Shown: in pieces, positions 8,596 to 18,658 of the stretch | Layout of the letters: every line of letters starts with the position of its first letter | Numbering within the stretch: the stretch's first letter is position 1 | Assembly (NCBI GenBank): GCA_964407695.1 | Contig: CAYOWQ010000004.1 | Coordinates: forward strand, 124,001 to 188,000 | Direction: 5' to 3' | Source: CAYOWQ01 sp964407695 | GTDB lineage: Bacteria > Planctomycetota > Phycisphaerae > Phycisphaerales > SM1A02 | Length of the DNA stretch: 64,000 nucleotides | Notes under the pieces: generated by a model | What the model was told of the DNA's origin: nothing | The model's database searches: none | The model's input: only the letters and a program-made list of their open reading frames with translations | Made by a program: the position numbers and the translations under genes

Positions 8596-8614
8596 ATTCT
8601 GCAGCGCCGACGCG

Positions 8615-9046
8615 ATGGGAGACTCCGCGCCATCAGCAACCCGATTTGAGCGACGATTCGAGTTGCGGGATCGCCGCGAGGACATCGAGTCTGCGGAGCG
8701 TGAGGTGGTCGGCGCCATCGAGCGGCTTGGATACGACGCTGCCAGCGCGTTTGCCATTCGGCTGGCGCTGGAGGAAGCGCTGGTGAATGGGTTTCGCCAT
8801 GGGAACAAGGGCGATCCGACAAAGGTCGTGAGGCTGCATTTCGTGGCGGATGCTTGCCGAGTCGACCTGGAGATAGAGGATGAAGGGGAGGGATTTGACC
8901 CCGAGGCCGTTCCGGACCCGACGGATCTGGACAACATTGAAATCCCATCGGGTCGTGGACTGATGCTGATGCGAGCCTACATGACCGAGGTTGAGTTCTC
9001 GAACCGCGGAAACCGGGTGAAAATGAGCTTCAAGGCCACCCGATAG
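8615..9046 (+). CDS. Anti-sigma serine kinase-like ATP-binding protein (RsbW/SpoIIAB type)
   Basis: The 143 residues form a GHKL ATPase domain. The N box is LALEEALVNGFRHGNKGD, the G1 box DEGEGFDP and the G2 region GRGLMLMRAYMTEV. Members of this family bind and block a sigma factor and phosphorylate the STAS partner, here the gene directly upstream. No sigma gene follows immediately; the factor it controls could be the one at 3109-4152 or lie elsewhere. Confidence 0.88.
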   Translation: MGDSAPSATRFERRFELRDRREDIESAEREVVGAIERLGYDAASAFAIRLALEEALVNGFRHGNKGDPTKVVRLHFVADACRVDLEIEDEGEGFDPEAVPDPTDLDNIEIPSGRGLMLMRAYMTEVEFSNRGNRVKMSFKATR

Positions 9047-9216
9047 GGTCGGTCCCGTGGGGTCGGGTGAAAAATCGGCGGGTGGACACCCCCCGGGTCT
9101 TGCTTTCCTCTTCGGCTGCTGTAGCCTAGTGGTGCAGAGTGTTGCGCGCTGCGTCGTAGGACGCATCCCCACCGCGTAACGTCGAACAACCTGGTGCGTG
9201 GTGCGGAGTGCCTTCT

Positions 9217-10956
9217 ATGTCGCGGCGGCATTTGTGTCGTTTTGTGGCGATTGGGTGTTTGATGTGCGTTGCCGGCCGATCAATGGCGGCGGATCTGACG
9301 TTCTCGAATCAAACAACGCCGGCCAATGTTTCATTCCTGCACTCGCCGTCACTTCTCTTCGAGACCAGTGTCAGCATCGTCTCTTACATGACCGCGGGCG
9401 GCACGTGCGGCGACTTCAACCGCGACGGCTACCAGGACCTCTATGTCCTTGGTGGTGGAGTTGCGTCGGACGCACTGTTCATCAACAACGGCGACGGAAC
9501 ATTTACGAATCGTACTGTTGAGTGGGGCGTGGATGAGAAGCACATGAGTGTGGGCATTGCGGTCGGTGATTACGACAACGACGGATGGCTCGACGTGTTC
9601 ATCACCAACTACGGTCCGAACGGCGAGCTGCCCAAGCCCCACAAGCACCTTCTGTATCGAAACCTTGAGGGAAAGGGATTCGCGGATGTTGCGGCAGCGG
9701 CGGGTGTCGAAACAACCAGCCCAACGAAGCCGGATGGCATGGGCGCAGCGTTTGGAGACTATGACCTGGACGGGGACCTGGACCTCTACGTGGCGGGTTG
9801 GCTCAAGAATGCCGGCGGCAACCTCCTGTTTCGAAACAACGGCAACGGGACGTTCACCAATGTGACCAACGCCTCGGGGCTCTCCGCCCCCATCATGCGC
9901 GGGTTCAGCCCGACATTCGCGGACATGGACGGCGACTTTTATCCAGAGCTTCTGATCGCGGCGGACTTCGGCACCAGCCGTTACTACATCAATAACAAGG
10001 ACGGCACCTTCACATTCGCCAATGCGACCGCCGGCACGGGACTTGAGGGAAATGGAATGGGATCGTGCATCGCCGATGTGAGCGGCGACGGCCTCCCGGA
10101 CTGGTATGTGACGTCGATCTTCACACCGCAGCCCCAAGGCGGCATTCCGGGAACGGGCAACATGTTGTACATCAACCAGGGCAGAAACGTGTTTATCGAG
10201 CAGGGTGGCGCTGCGGGAGTGAAGGACGGCGGTTGGGGTTGGGGTGCGGTCGCGGTGGATCTGGACCACGATGGCCGGGTCGATCTCACGGAGGTGAATG
10301 GCTGGCCGTTTGACGATGAGTTCATCAATGAGAACTGCAAGCTCTTTCTTCAGCAGCGGCCGGGAAGCTATGCTGAAATTGCAACCAGTTGCGGATTCGT
10401 CAACGCCAAGCAGGGTCGAGGGGTGTTCAACCTCGACTACGACAGTGACGGGGATCAGGACATCGTGGTCGATTCCTACAAGGACACGCTGATGCTTCTG
10501 CGAAACGACCTCTCCGGGCCGTCACGGAATTGGATACGGGTGTTTCTTGATACCTCCGGGAACAATCGGCTGGCACCAGATGGGTATGGTGCACGAATTC
10601 GAATTCTGGCCAACGGTTCAATGCAGACGCGACAGATCCTCGGCGGGTCTCGCTACCTCAGCCAGGGAGAACTCTCGGCTCACTTCGGACTTGGCGGCAG
10701 TGATCTGGTCGACCTTCTTCGAGTGGATTGGCCCGATGGAACGTCGATCGAGCTGCCTCACGTGCCGGCCAACCAGACGCTGACCATTTATGCGACGGAC
10801 CTGTGCGATTTGGATGCGGACACAAGAGTCAACGGCGCTGACCTCGGACATCTGCTCTCACGCTGGGGCGAGGAGGGACCGATCGGCGATCTCAACGCGG
10901 ACCACATCGTCGATGAACTCGACATGGCCCTGCTGCTGAAGCATTGGACCGGGTGA
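9217..10956 (+). CDS. Exported FG-GAP/VCBS and ASPIC/UnbV (CRTAC1-like) protein with dockerin-like tail
   Basis: The product has 579 residues. A signal peptide ends near GRSMAADL. Repeated calcium-type beta-propeller motifs follow (DFNRDGYQDLYV, DYDNDGWLDVF, DYDLDGDLDLYV, DLDHDGRVDL). The ASPIC/UnbV domain shows GARIRILANGSMQTRQI and GLGGSDLVDLLRVDWPDG. The tail holds two dockerin-like repeats (VNGADLGHLLSRW and a second, weaker DELDMALLLKHW). The role is unknown; a surface calcium-binding protein is likely. ATG 9217 is chosen because GGAG lies eight bases before it. The stop is two bases from the nusG stop on the other strand. A paralog is at 25092. Confidence 0.9.
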   Translation: MSRRHLCRFVAIGCLMCVAGRSMAADLTFSNQTTPANVSFLHSPSLLFETSVSIVSYMTAGGTCGDFNRDGYQDLYVLGGGVASDALFINNGDGTFTNRTVEWGVDEKHMSVGIAVGDYDNDGWLDVFITNYGPNGELPKPHKHLLYRNLEGKGFADVAAAAGVETTSPTKPDGMGAAFGDYDLDGDLDLYVAGWLKNAGGNLLFRNNGNGTFTNVTNASGLSAPIMRGFSPTFADMDGDFYPELLIAADFGTSRYYINNKDGTFTFANATAGTGLEGNGMGSCIADVSGDGLPDWYVTSIFTPQPQGGIPGTGNMLYINQGRNVFIEQGGAAGVKDGGWGWGAVAVDLDHDGRVDLTEVNGWPFDDEFINENCKLFLQQRPGSYAEIATSCGFVNAKQGRGVFNLDYDSDGDQDIVVDSYKDTLMLLRNDLSGPSRNWIRVFLDTSGNNRLAPDGYGARIRILANGSMQTRQILGGSRYLSQGELSAHFGLGGSDLVDLLRVDWPDGTSIELPHVPANQTLTIYATDLCDLDADTRVNGADLGHLLSRWGEEGPIGDLNADHIVDELDMALLLKHWTG

Positions 10957-10958
10957 AA

Positions 10959-11939
10959 TCAACCTTCAGCTCGAATGATCTGCCAGTACTCCAGTTCAAT
11001 GGGCGCCTGGCGTCCGAAAATGGTGACGAGGACGCGCACGAGGCCCTTCTCGGGCAGGACTTCGTCGACGGTGCCTTCGTAGCTCTGGAAGGGGCCTTCC
11101 TTGATCGTGACGTGATCGCCCTTCATGAATTCCATGCGAACCGCGGGCATCTCTTCAGGCCGACGCGAGTCAAACAGCATCTTCTCCACCTCGTGCGGCG
11201 CCATGGGCGTGGGGCGGCCCGCGGTACCGACAAAGTCACCGACGCCGGTGGTCTCCTTGATCAGGAAGAACACATCCTGCGGGATGCGGCCGTCCGGCTC
11301 CAATTTCATTTCCACGAAGACGTAGCCGGGATAGAGCTTGGTCTCGGTGATTCGTGTCTTGCCGCCCTTGAGCGTCTTTGACTTCTCTGTGGGCACCATG
11401 ATGCGGCCAACCAGGTGCTCCATACCCTCGATCTGCACCTTGCGGAGCAGTGTTTCGCGAACGGAACTCTCCTTGTTGCTGGCGACGCGAAGCACGAACC
11501 AGTTCATGCCTTCGCGATACATGGGAAGATCGGCCGCCGGATCGAAGGCCTCGACGGACTCGCCGGCCTGATCCTTCTTCGACCCGAAGAGACCGGCCTT
11601 TCCCTTGCGGGTCGTGGCCAGAGTTCCCGATGTGGCCACACCCTGGCTCGAGAGTGAGGATGACGTCTTGGCCGCGGCTTCCTTTCCGGAGGTGAGCTTC
11701 TTTCTCTTCTTTGGAGCATCGGCTGGGCTCGAATCGGACTCACCGCCGGCCTGTTCGGCCTGAAGGGCGGACGATTCGAGTTCGTCGTCGGTTCCGCCGA
11801 GAACGGAATCGGATTCGTCCGCCGGATCCTGGGTCGCATCAATCTCGACCGGTTCAGGCGGCACGTCGTTGCCGGCGTTGGAAGATGAAGTCGAGAAACT
11901 CTGTTCGGGATCGGTCATGGGAGTGGTCGGTCTCTGCAT
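10959..11939 (-). CDS. nusG: Transcription termination/antitermination factor NusG with long N-terminal extension
   Basis: The product has 326 residues, against about 180 in most bacteria. The NGN domain starts near 146 (MNWFVLRVASNKESSV) and runs through LYPGYVFVEMKLEPDG. The KOW domain is at about 275-305 (FMKGDHVTIKEGPFQSYEG). Residues 1-145 are low complexity, first acidic and Ser-rich, then Lys-rich (KKRKKL), and probably disordered. NusG binds RNA polymerase and links it to Rho or the ribosome. The start codon follows the secE stop with no gap. The usual downstream ribosomal protein genes (rplK onward) are missing. Confidence 0.95.
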   Translation of the reverse strand: MQRPTTPMTDPEQSFSTSSSNAGNDVPPEPVEIDATQDPADESDSVLGGTDDELESSALQAEQAGGESDSSPADAPKKRKKLTSGKEAAAKTSSSLSSQGVATSGTLATTRKGKAGLFGSKKDQAGESVEAFDPAADLPMYREGMNWFVLRVASNKESSVRETLLRKVQIEGMEHLVGRIMVPTEKSKTLKGGKTRITETKLYPGYVFVEMKLEPDGRIPQDVFFLIKETTGVGDFVGTAGRPTPMAPHEVEKMLFDSRRPEEMPAVRMEFMKGDHVTIKEGPFQSYEGTVDEVLPEKGLVRVLVTIFGRQAPIELEYWQIIRAEG

Positions 11940-12350
11940 TCAGCTTCCCGAGATTTCAAGGACACGAATCAACGAGAAGAAGGAGGCGAAAATGAAGTCA
12001 AAGAAGTAGACAAACAGCGTGATGAGAACGCAGAACCCGATGACCACCTGGGTCGACCCGAAGACTTCCTTGCGGCTCGACCAGTTGACCTTCTTCATTT
12101 CACCTTCGGTCGCAATCAGGAAATCGACGGTTTTCGGCTTGATCGCAACGAGGTAATAGATGATTCCACCAAGAATCAGAACGATGGGAATTCCCACAAT
12201 CATCGCGACATAGAGCGGCTGCAGACCGCCGATGGACACATTCTGCATCAGACTCGCGAGCCACATGACACCCATCACGACAATGAAACCGCCGGCAATA
12301 CCCGACATCATGCGGGTCCAGTAGCCTTGGCCATGCTTATAGATCTGCAT
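11940..12350 (-). CDS. secE: Preprotein translocase subunit SecE, long form
   Basis: The product has 136 residues with three predicted membrane segments: about 17-34, 46-68 and 100-122. The typical SecE part is the last third, with the amphipathic helix GEMKKVNWSSRKEVFGST and the following membrane helix. SecE clamps the SecY channel in the inner membrane. The extra N-terminal helices are like the three-helix form of enterobacteria. It directly precedes nusG, as in most bacteria, and follows tRNA-Trp. Confidence 0.93.
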   Translation of the reverse strand: MQIYKHGQGYWTRMMSGIAGGFIVVMGVMWLASLMQNVSIGGLQPLYVAMIVGIPIVLILGGIIYYLVAIKPKTVDFLIATEGEMKKVNWSSRKEVFGSTQVVIGFCVLITLFVYFFDFIFASFFSLIRVLEISGS

Positions 12351-12389
12351 TCAATCACACTCCAAACAAGGACGCCGAAGGGCGCCGAA

Positions 12390-12462
<73 letters not shown>

Positions 12463-12544
12463 AGAACTTTGCATCAAGGCACTCAGGCAGCATGGAGTCC
12501 GCACACACGTGCCTCGCCACGTTGCTCGGTCGATGCCATCCTGC

Positions 12545-12727
12545 CTACTTTCGCTTGATCTTGTGGAGCGTGTGCTTGCGAAGGCGAGGGCTGTACTTGT
12601 TCAGACCTTCCTTCAGCTTCTCGGCGATACCGCCCTTGACGCGGATGGGCGTGCGATAGTTGAGATCGCCGCACTCCGAGCACTGCAGCCAGACATACTC
12701 GCGATCAAGCGCTGATTTCTTGGCCAT
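12545..12727 (-). CDS. rpmG: Ribosomal protein L33
   Basis: The product has 60 residues with the family pattern QCSECGDLNYRTP and LRKHTLHKIKRK. Only the first CxxC of the usual zinc ribbon remains; the second is replaced by S and L in KYSPRLRKHT. The protein therefore looks like a form that cannot complete a four-cysteine zinc site. Its place between tuf and tRNA-Trp supports the assignment. Confidence 0.94.
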   Translation of the reverse strand: MAKKSALDREYVWLQCSECGDLNYRTPIRVKGGIAEKLKEGLNKYSPRLRKHTLHKIKRK

Positions 12728-12823
12728 GGGAAACCTTCAAATAAGAGAGAAGAACGCCGCGGACTCCCGGCGGGTCGACGGTGTTCCGTCGGCATCCGCC
12801 GAGAGTCTGCGGCCGAAAAATCA

Positions 12824-14035
<1,212 letters not shown>

Positions 14036-14191
14036 GGCGAAAGTTCTCCAACTGGAAGCGTCAGGTCGGGACAGTCGCCGCGACCCGTCGTGCGAACAAA
14101 GGCGACGCCCGAGGAGCCCGCGGACCATCCGCAGGCCAACCAAGTGCGCCGGATTTGGCGATTGCCGCCCACAAGGAGCGACGAACGCCAG

Positions 14192-14263
14192 AGCCACCAA
14201 CGGGACTTGAACCCGTGACCTCACCCTTACCAAGGGTGTGCTCTACCACTGAGCTACGGTGGC
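14192..14263 (-). tRNA. tRNA-Thr (anticodon GGT)
   Basis: Read leftward, GCCACCG pairs with TGGTGGC in the acceptor arm. The anticodon stem CACCC/GGGTG encloses TTGGTAA with GGT. The T arm is regular (CGGGT-TCAAGTC-CCG region). It lies 157 bases before tuf, most likely in the same transcript. Confidence 0.95.
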
Positions 14264-14337
14264 GAAAAGACTCCGATCGAGCCCGCCACTCCGTGAAGGG
14301 AGTGGATGGTGAACTGGGCCCATTGGAGGCCGGATTG

Positions 14338-14364
14338 AAAAACCGCCCCAACGTCGGGACGGTT
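14338..14364 (-). terminator. Terminator-like hairpin in the tRNA-Thr/tuf leader
   Basis: Read leftward, AACCGTCCC pairs with GGGGCGGTT (14356-14364 with 14341-14349; one G:U), with a six-base loop and TTTTT directly after. It may end transcripts from the upstream glyoxalase-like gene. If the promoter at 14373-14400 is real, the hairpin would form at the very 5' end of the tRNA-Thr/tuf transcript. A second hairpin (CCACTCC/GGAGTGG, 14286-14305) lies closer to the tRNA. Confidence 0.6.
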
Positions 14365-14372
14365 CGACTTGT

Positions 14373-14400
14373 AGTGTATCGGGTTCCCGACCGGAGGCAA
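14373..14400 (-). promoter_or_regulatory. Candidate promoter of the tRNA-Thr/tuf cluster
   Basis: On the minus strand TTGCCT (14395-14400) and TACACT (14373-14378) are 16 bases apart, a fair sigma-70 match upstream of a highly expressed cluster. The predicted start, near 14366, falls just before the terminator-like hairpin, which makes the call uncertain. Confidence 0.4.
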
Positions 14401-14510
14401 GCCTTCGACATCAAATCGGGGGGATCCGGTCAGGCGGCAACCAGCCGGTCGAAGGCCTGCCGAATCCGAAATTTTCATCGATCTGACGTGTCCCGGCCAG
14501 TCCCGGGCGA

Positions 14511-14900
14511 TCAGCCATGCTTCATCGGCGTCCAGAGGCCCAGGGCGTTTCCCTCGGGGTCGCGAAACCAAGCGAACCACCCGACATGGGGAACCTCCTG
14601 TTTCCCGATCAGAATGCTTCCTCCGAGCGATTGGGCCTTTTTCAGGGTTGCATCGATGTCTTCGACCTGTGCATAAAAGGTGACATACTGGTGCGGCGGA
14701 TGGCCCAGGGCGGTGATGTGGCCGCCGATACCGTCAGTCTTGGTTTCGGCCATCGGACCAAGGTTTTTCACCATGGACATTCTGTCGTTGCTCATCTGGT
14801 CGCAGTAATTCCATCCCAGGAGCTCCCGATAGAACTCGCTGGTTTTCTTGAGATCCTTGCAGCCAATTTCAAAATGCACGACGGGGGCAGGCTTGGTCAA
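14511..14900 (-). CDS. VOC family (glyoxalase/bleomycin-resistance fold) protein
   Basis: The product has 129 residues from a TTG start at 14900, which has AAGGA six bases upstream; another TTG at 14930 is possible. One VOC module pair is visible: VVHFEIGCKDLKKTSEFYRE at the front and WFAWFRDPEGNALGLWTP at the end. The fold normally binds a metal with His/Glu residues from both halves (here H of VVHFEIG and E of DPEGN are candidates). The substrate is not predictable. A long hairpin separates it from the upstream beta-helix gene. Confidence 0.8.
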   Translation of the reverse strand: MTKPAPVVHFEIGCKDLKKTSEFYRELLGWNYCDQMSNDRMSMVKNLGPMAETKTDGIGGHITALGHPPHQYVTFYAQVEDIDATLKKAQSLGGSILIGKQEVPHVGWFAWFRDPEGNALGLWTPMKHG

Positions 14901-14951
14901 TGCGAGTCCTTTCAAGTGTTTGGGTCGCAAGTCTATTCTGCAACAATGGCA

Positions 14952-15008
14952 GAGGGCACGGAATCATGGCGTTGCGACCACAGGTCGCGTTCCATGTTCC
15001 GTGCCCTC
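14952..15008. repeat. Long nested inverted repeat between two leftward genes
   Basis: A perfect 12-base outer arm (14952-14963 with 14997-15008) encloses CATGG/CCATG (14965-14969 with 14992-14996) and GCGACC/GGTCGC (14974-14979 with 14983-14988, loop ACA). The whole forms one long interrupted hairpin. It starts 34 bases past the beta-helix gene stop. It has no T run on either strand, so it is not a standard intrinsic terminator, though it could block 3' decay or halt polymerase. Confidence 0.75.
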
Positions 15009-15041
15009 CGCTGTCTCCTACTTCAGCGGTGGGAGACTGCC

Positions 15042-17708
15042 CTAGGTCGTCCAGTTGCTCAGGAGCAGGCCGAGGTCGGCCCCGTCAACCGTGCAGCTGA
15101 AGTCGAGGTCGGCAGAAGAATCTCCGGTCCCAAACGCGGCCAGCAGGAGCCCAAGGTCGGCTCCATCCACGATGCCGTCGCCATTGATATCTGCAAAGAC
15201 CGGCAGCGGGCCGGACGAGTTGCCCTGGAACTCACACGCGCCGACGTCGATGTGATCCGGATTTGCGATGCCATCGACGATTCCGGTGTCATCAACGAAT
15301 CGCGGCGACAGGTTGGCATCAAATGACATGAACTCACCCGTGATGCCATCGTCGTCGGCGTCGAAGGTGTCGGCCACGAACAGACCGGGCTTGCCTTTAT
15401 CAATGCACGGTGAGAACGGCTGGAGTCGCAGGTCGTCGTCCATGGTGCCGTAGATTCCGTCCGGTCCCTTTGCGTCAACGAATTTCGGCGGATTGGCAAA
15501 GTTCAGCAGGACCGGAGAGCCCGGCTGCAGGCATTGAATACAGCAGTTGAACGGAGAAAACGCGCCGGCCGACACCGAGAACTGCGCATTCTGCCCGGTG
15601 AGCGCTGTTGATGTGTTGTCAAAGAGAATGGTGTTCTGCGCCTGACAGGTGGATCCGTTGACGGTGACGCCTCCCGCACCAAACTTGCTCGAGTTTCCTG
15701 CAAGGGTGCAGTTGCTGAGGATGACAAAGCTGCCGGCGGATTGAAAGAGTGCGCCGCCGAAATCGGTGGCGGAGTTGCCGGTAAATGTACAGTTGGCGAA
15801 GAACGCATTGCCCAGGACGGCCGCAGCGCCGCCACCTTCACCGGTCGTGGCATGATTGTCGATGAACCGGCAGTTTCGGATGGACACGGAGGCCTGCTGG
15901 TCGATCTTGATGCCTCCGCCGCCCAGTTGACCGGTTGCATCGTCGGCAAAGCCGCCGGTAATGACGAAGCCGTCGACCAGACATTCATCGATGAATGAAC
16001 CGGTTGCAGTCAGCACATGATGGGCATTGTCTTTGACCCCACTTGTGTTGATTTCACCTGAAAGGATGGTGGGATGTGCGATGAAATCGCGCTGTGATCG
16101 CGACACTTCATTGCCGGCGAACCCGCCGAACAGACGAGCTCCGTTGGGCAACACGAAACTCTTGGTCTGGTCGGTGGTCGTCGTCGTCAGGTACGTACCC
16201 TCGGCCACCCAGATTTCGCCCGGACCTCCGGATCGAACATCGCCGGCCAGGAACAGCGCTGCCTGCAGGTTGTTGAAGGCGTTGGCCCACGTCGTGCCGT
16301 CGCCCCCGGGCGCATCCTTGTCCACAAAGTAAATGATGTAGTCGCGGTTGAACTCATACGCTCCCATGTCGACAAAGGTGAATGCGGGCGCGCCCGTGTC
16401 GGGTCGGACATCGTTGTAGAGCCTGATGTTTCCGTTGATGTCCAGTTGCAATGCTTCAATGACGATCCCGTCTCCGTCGGCGTCCCCCAGGTCCTTGCAG
16501 GTTTTCGATCCATCCCCGGAATCGATACATGGCGAAAGAGTTCGCAACGAATAGTCATCGTCAAGATCACCGGGGATGTTGTTGGGGCCGTCGGGATCGA
16601 AGAAGAGCGGGTCCAGGTCGACGCTGCCCACACCATTGAACGGTGCGACGTTGTCGAGCCCCTCAATGCAGTTGAACGAGTCGGTCACCGTGGAACCGGT
16701 CACCGACACCTGCTGTAGTTCAAGACCTGGGCCAGTCCCCACGTTGCCTCTCATAATGGAGTTCGAAAGGGTGAGCGTCGAGTCGGACGCGGAGATTCCC
16801 CCCGTGTCACCGATGGCGGAATTGTCGACGATCGTGCACCCAAGGATCTCGGCCGAGGAAAACGCAAGCGAGATCGCTCCGCCGCTGGCAAATGTGGAAT
16901 TCGAGGCGAAGAGGCATCCGTGAAATTTCGCCGGATTCCCGACGGTACCGGAGCTGAGGATGTGAATCGCACCTCCTGAAGCATTTGCCGGCAGGCTGTT
17001 CCCGATGAAACGACAATTGACGAAGTGGCCGACTCCCTGCTGATAATTGATGGCGCCTCCGGCTCCGCCGGCCGTGTTGCCGAGGAAATCGCAGTTCGAG
17101 AATACTCCGCTTGAACCTGTGATCAAGAGGGCGCCACCGCCGTTCGTCGATGTGTTTGACTTGAACACGCACCGTTGGATGGCCCAATTGTTCGCGAGGG
17201 ACACGAGCATTCCACCACCGTTGGGGTTGCCGCCCAGGCTGGCGTTTCCGCCCTGAATGATGAAACCGTCGAGTTTCCATGATGCAACTGAACTGGCTTT
17301 CACCACGTGCAGGGAGTTGTCTGCAATGCCCGGTGAACCAATTTCTCCACTCAGAATTGTTTCGTTGACCACGGGGTCGGCGTCGGTCACCTGGTCGTCA
17401 CCGACGACGAAGCCGCCTCGAATTGTGACACCAGTTTTCATGTTGAAGGAGATCGCTCGATCGGTGGTGGTTGTCGGCTTATAGGTTCCCTTGGCCACCC
17501 AGATCTCATCACCGTTGACAGCTTCCGTCAGCGCATCCTGAATGCTGCTATAGGCTGTCGCCCAGGAGTTCCCATTCTTTACGCCGAAGGCATTTACATT
17601 CACGAAGTGGATGGCTGCCGAGGCAGACCAACCAAGGGGTACCGTCAACGCGGTACTTAGGAGAGCCCTGCTGACCGGCCCCGAGAACAAGGAATTCGTC
17701 CGACTCAT
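15042..17708 (-). CDS. Exported right-handed beta-helix protein with dockerin-like tail
   Basis: The product has 888 residues. A signal peptide ends near GWSASAAIHFVNVNA. Two similar halves each begin with the pattern NGNSWATAYSSIQDALTEA / DGTTWANAFNNLQAALFLA and IWVAKGTY, followed by parallel beta-helix repeats such as GGALLITGSSGVFSNCDFLG and GGALFQSAGSFVILSNCTLAG. This is the polymorphic outer membrane protein/pectate-lyase-like surface architecture. The last 50 residues hold two dockerin-like repeats (IVDGADLGLLLAAFG, TVDGADLGLLLSNW). No catalytic residues are recognisable. It is divergent from the ECF sigma gene. Confidence 0.88.
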   Translation of the reverse strand: MSRTNSLFSGPVSRALLSTALTVPLGWSASAAIHFVNVNAFGVKNGNSWATAYSSIQDALTEAVNGDEIWVAKGTYKPTTTTDRAISFNMKTGVTIRGGFVVGDDQVTDADPVVNETILSGEIGSPGIADNSLHVVKASSVASWKLDGFIIQGGNASLGGNPNGGGMLVSLANNWAIQRCVFKSNTSTNGGGALLITGSSGVFSNCDFLGNTAGGAGGAINYQQGVGHFVNCRFIGNSLPANASGGAIHILSSGTVGNPAKFHGCLFASNSTFASGGAISLAFSSAEILGCTIVDNSAIGDTGGISASDSTLTLSNSIMRGNVGTGPGLELQQVSVTGSTVTDSFNCIEGLDNVAPFNGVGSVDLDPLFFDPDGPNNIPGDLDDDYSLRTLSPCIDSGDGSKTCKDLGDADGDGIVIEALQLDINGNIRLYNDVRPDTGAPAFTFVDMGAYEFNRDYIIYFVDKDAPGGDGTTWANAFNNLQAALFLAGDVRSGGPGEIWVAEGTYLTTTTTDQTKSFVLPNGARLFGGFAGNEVSRSQRDFIAHPTILSGEINTSGVKDNAHHVLTATGSFIDECLVDGFVITGGFADDATGQLGGGGIKIDQQASVSIRNCRFIDNHATTGEGGGAAAVLGNAFFANCTFTGNSATDFGGALFQSAGSFVILSNCTLAGNSSKFGAGGVTVNGSTCQAQNTILFDNTSTALTGQNAQFSVSAGAFSPFNCCIQCLQPGSPVLLNFANPPKFVDAKGPDGIYGTMDDDLRLQPFSPCIDKGKPGLFVADTFDADDDGITGEFMSFDANLSPRFVDDTGIVDGIANPDHIDVGACEFQGNSSGPLPVFADINGDGIVDGADLGLLLAAFGTGDSSADLDFSCTVDGADLGLLLSNWTT

Positions 17709-18052
17709 CTATTCGCTCCTCAAGATTCAGCGCCGCAGCCGCGATGCGGCCGTTCAGCGCAACCGAGCATTCCGCTGGTTACACAACCATCGGAGAACAT
17801 CGCTCTGGATCGAAACGCACTGTTCTCGAAGCGCCGGGATCATGAATTTCCCGGTTGACATGTCCTGATGGATCCAATTCTGTCCATGTTTGTTCTTTGC
17901 ATGGGATTCTCGGCGAGGTACGATGGCGTTTCGGCCGCCGTACGGACAGCCCGCATGCAGTCCGAGGATCGGCAGGGTTCGCATCGAATCGGCCGCTGCC
18001 TGCCGAGTCCAACTGAGAGGTTCCGCACCCGCAGGCTACCGCGAGTCCATCG
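17709..18052. other. Divergent intergenic region, beta-helix gene and ECF sigma gene
   Basis: This stretch of 344 bases has no convincing gene. A perfect TTGACA at 17855-17860 faces the sigma gene, but the -10 element 17 bases on (TTCTGT) is poor. Both divergent promoters should lie here. Open frames crossing it lack start signals and any recognisable motif. Confidence 0.5.
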
Positions 18053-18658
18053 ATGGGTGAATCCACTGATTTGACGATGGTGCTCGAGAGGGCAGGACGA
18101 GGCGACCCCGATGCCCTCGAACGGATTTTGCCGCTTGTTTACGACGACCTCCGCGCCCAGGCCGCACGGTACCTTCGCGGCGAACGAAGCGATCACACAC
18201 TGCAAGCCACAGCCCTTGTGCACGAGGCGTACGTTCGGCTTGTTGATCAGACGCGCGTGCAATGGCAGAATCGCGATCACTTTTTTGCGGTCGCCGCAAC
18301 CGCGATGCGCCGCATCCTGGTGAATCACGCCCGCGACCGAAGTCGGCTCAAGCGAGGCGGCCGCATCAGGCGAGGCCAGTTTTCAGAGACCGCCGCTCTG
18401 ACCACCGATCCCGAGGTAGACCTCGTTGCACTGGATGACGCGCTCACCCGCCTTGAGACGATGGATCCGCGAGCCGCACGGGTGGTTGAACTTCGCTACT
18501 TCGGTGGGCTGAGCGTGGAGGATTGTGCTCGCTTACTCGACGTGGGGACCGCCACCATCAAGCGTGACTGGCTTCTGGCGCGAACCTGGCTGATGCGTGA
18601 ACTTGGCGACACTGACTCCGACTCCACAGAGTTCCGCGATGCGCAGTCAGACGCCTGA
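18053..18658 (+). CDS. ECF-type sigma factor (planctomycete/acidobacterial Sigma70_ECF family)
   Basis: The product has 201 residues. Region 2 shows LVYDDLRAQAARYLRGER, TLQATALVHEAYVRLVDQ and HFFAVAATAMRRILVNHARD. Region 4 shows ALDDALTRLETMDPRAARVV, ELRYFGGLSVEDCARLLDVG and the recognition helix TATIKRDWLLARTWL. These are the hallmarks of the large ECF group found next to Ser/Thr kinases in planctomycetes. No anti-sigma factor is present; the kinase whose gene overlaps the last 20 bases is the likely controller. Confidence 0.93.
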   Translation: MGESTDLTMVLERAGRGDPDALERILPLVYDDLRAQAARYLRGERSDHTLQATALVHEAYVRLVDQTRVQWQNRDHFFAVAATAMRRILVNHARDRSRLKRGGRIRRGQFSETAALTTDPEVDLVALDDALTRLETMDPRAARVVELRYFGGLSVEDCARLLDVGTATIKRDWLLARTWLMRELGDTDSDSTEFRDAQSDA

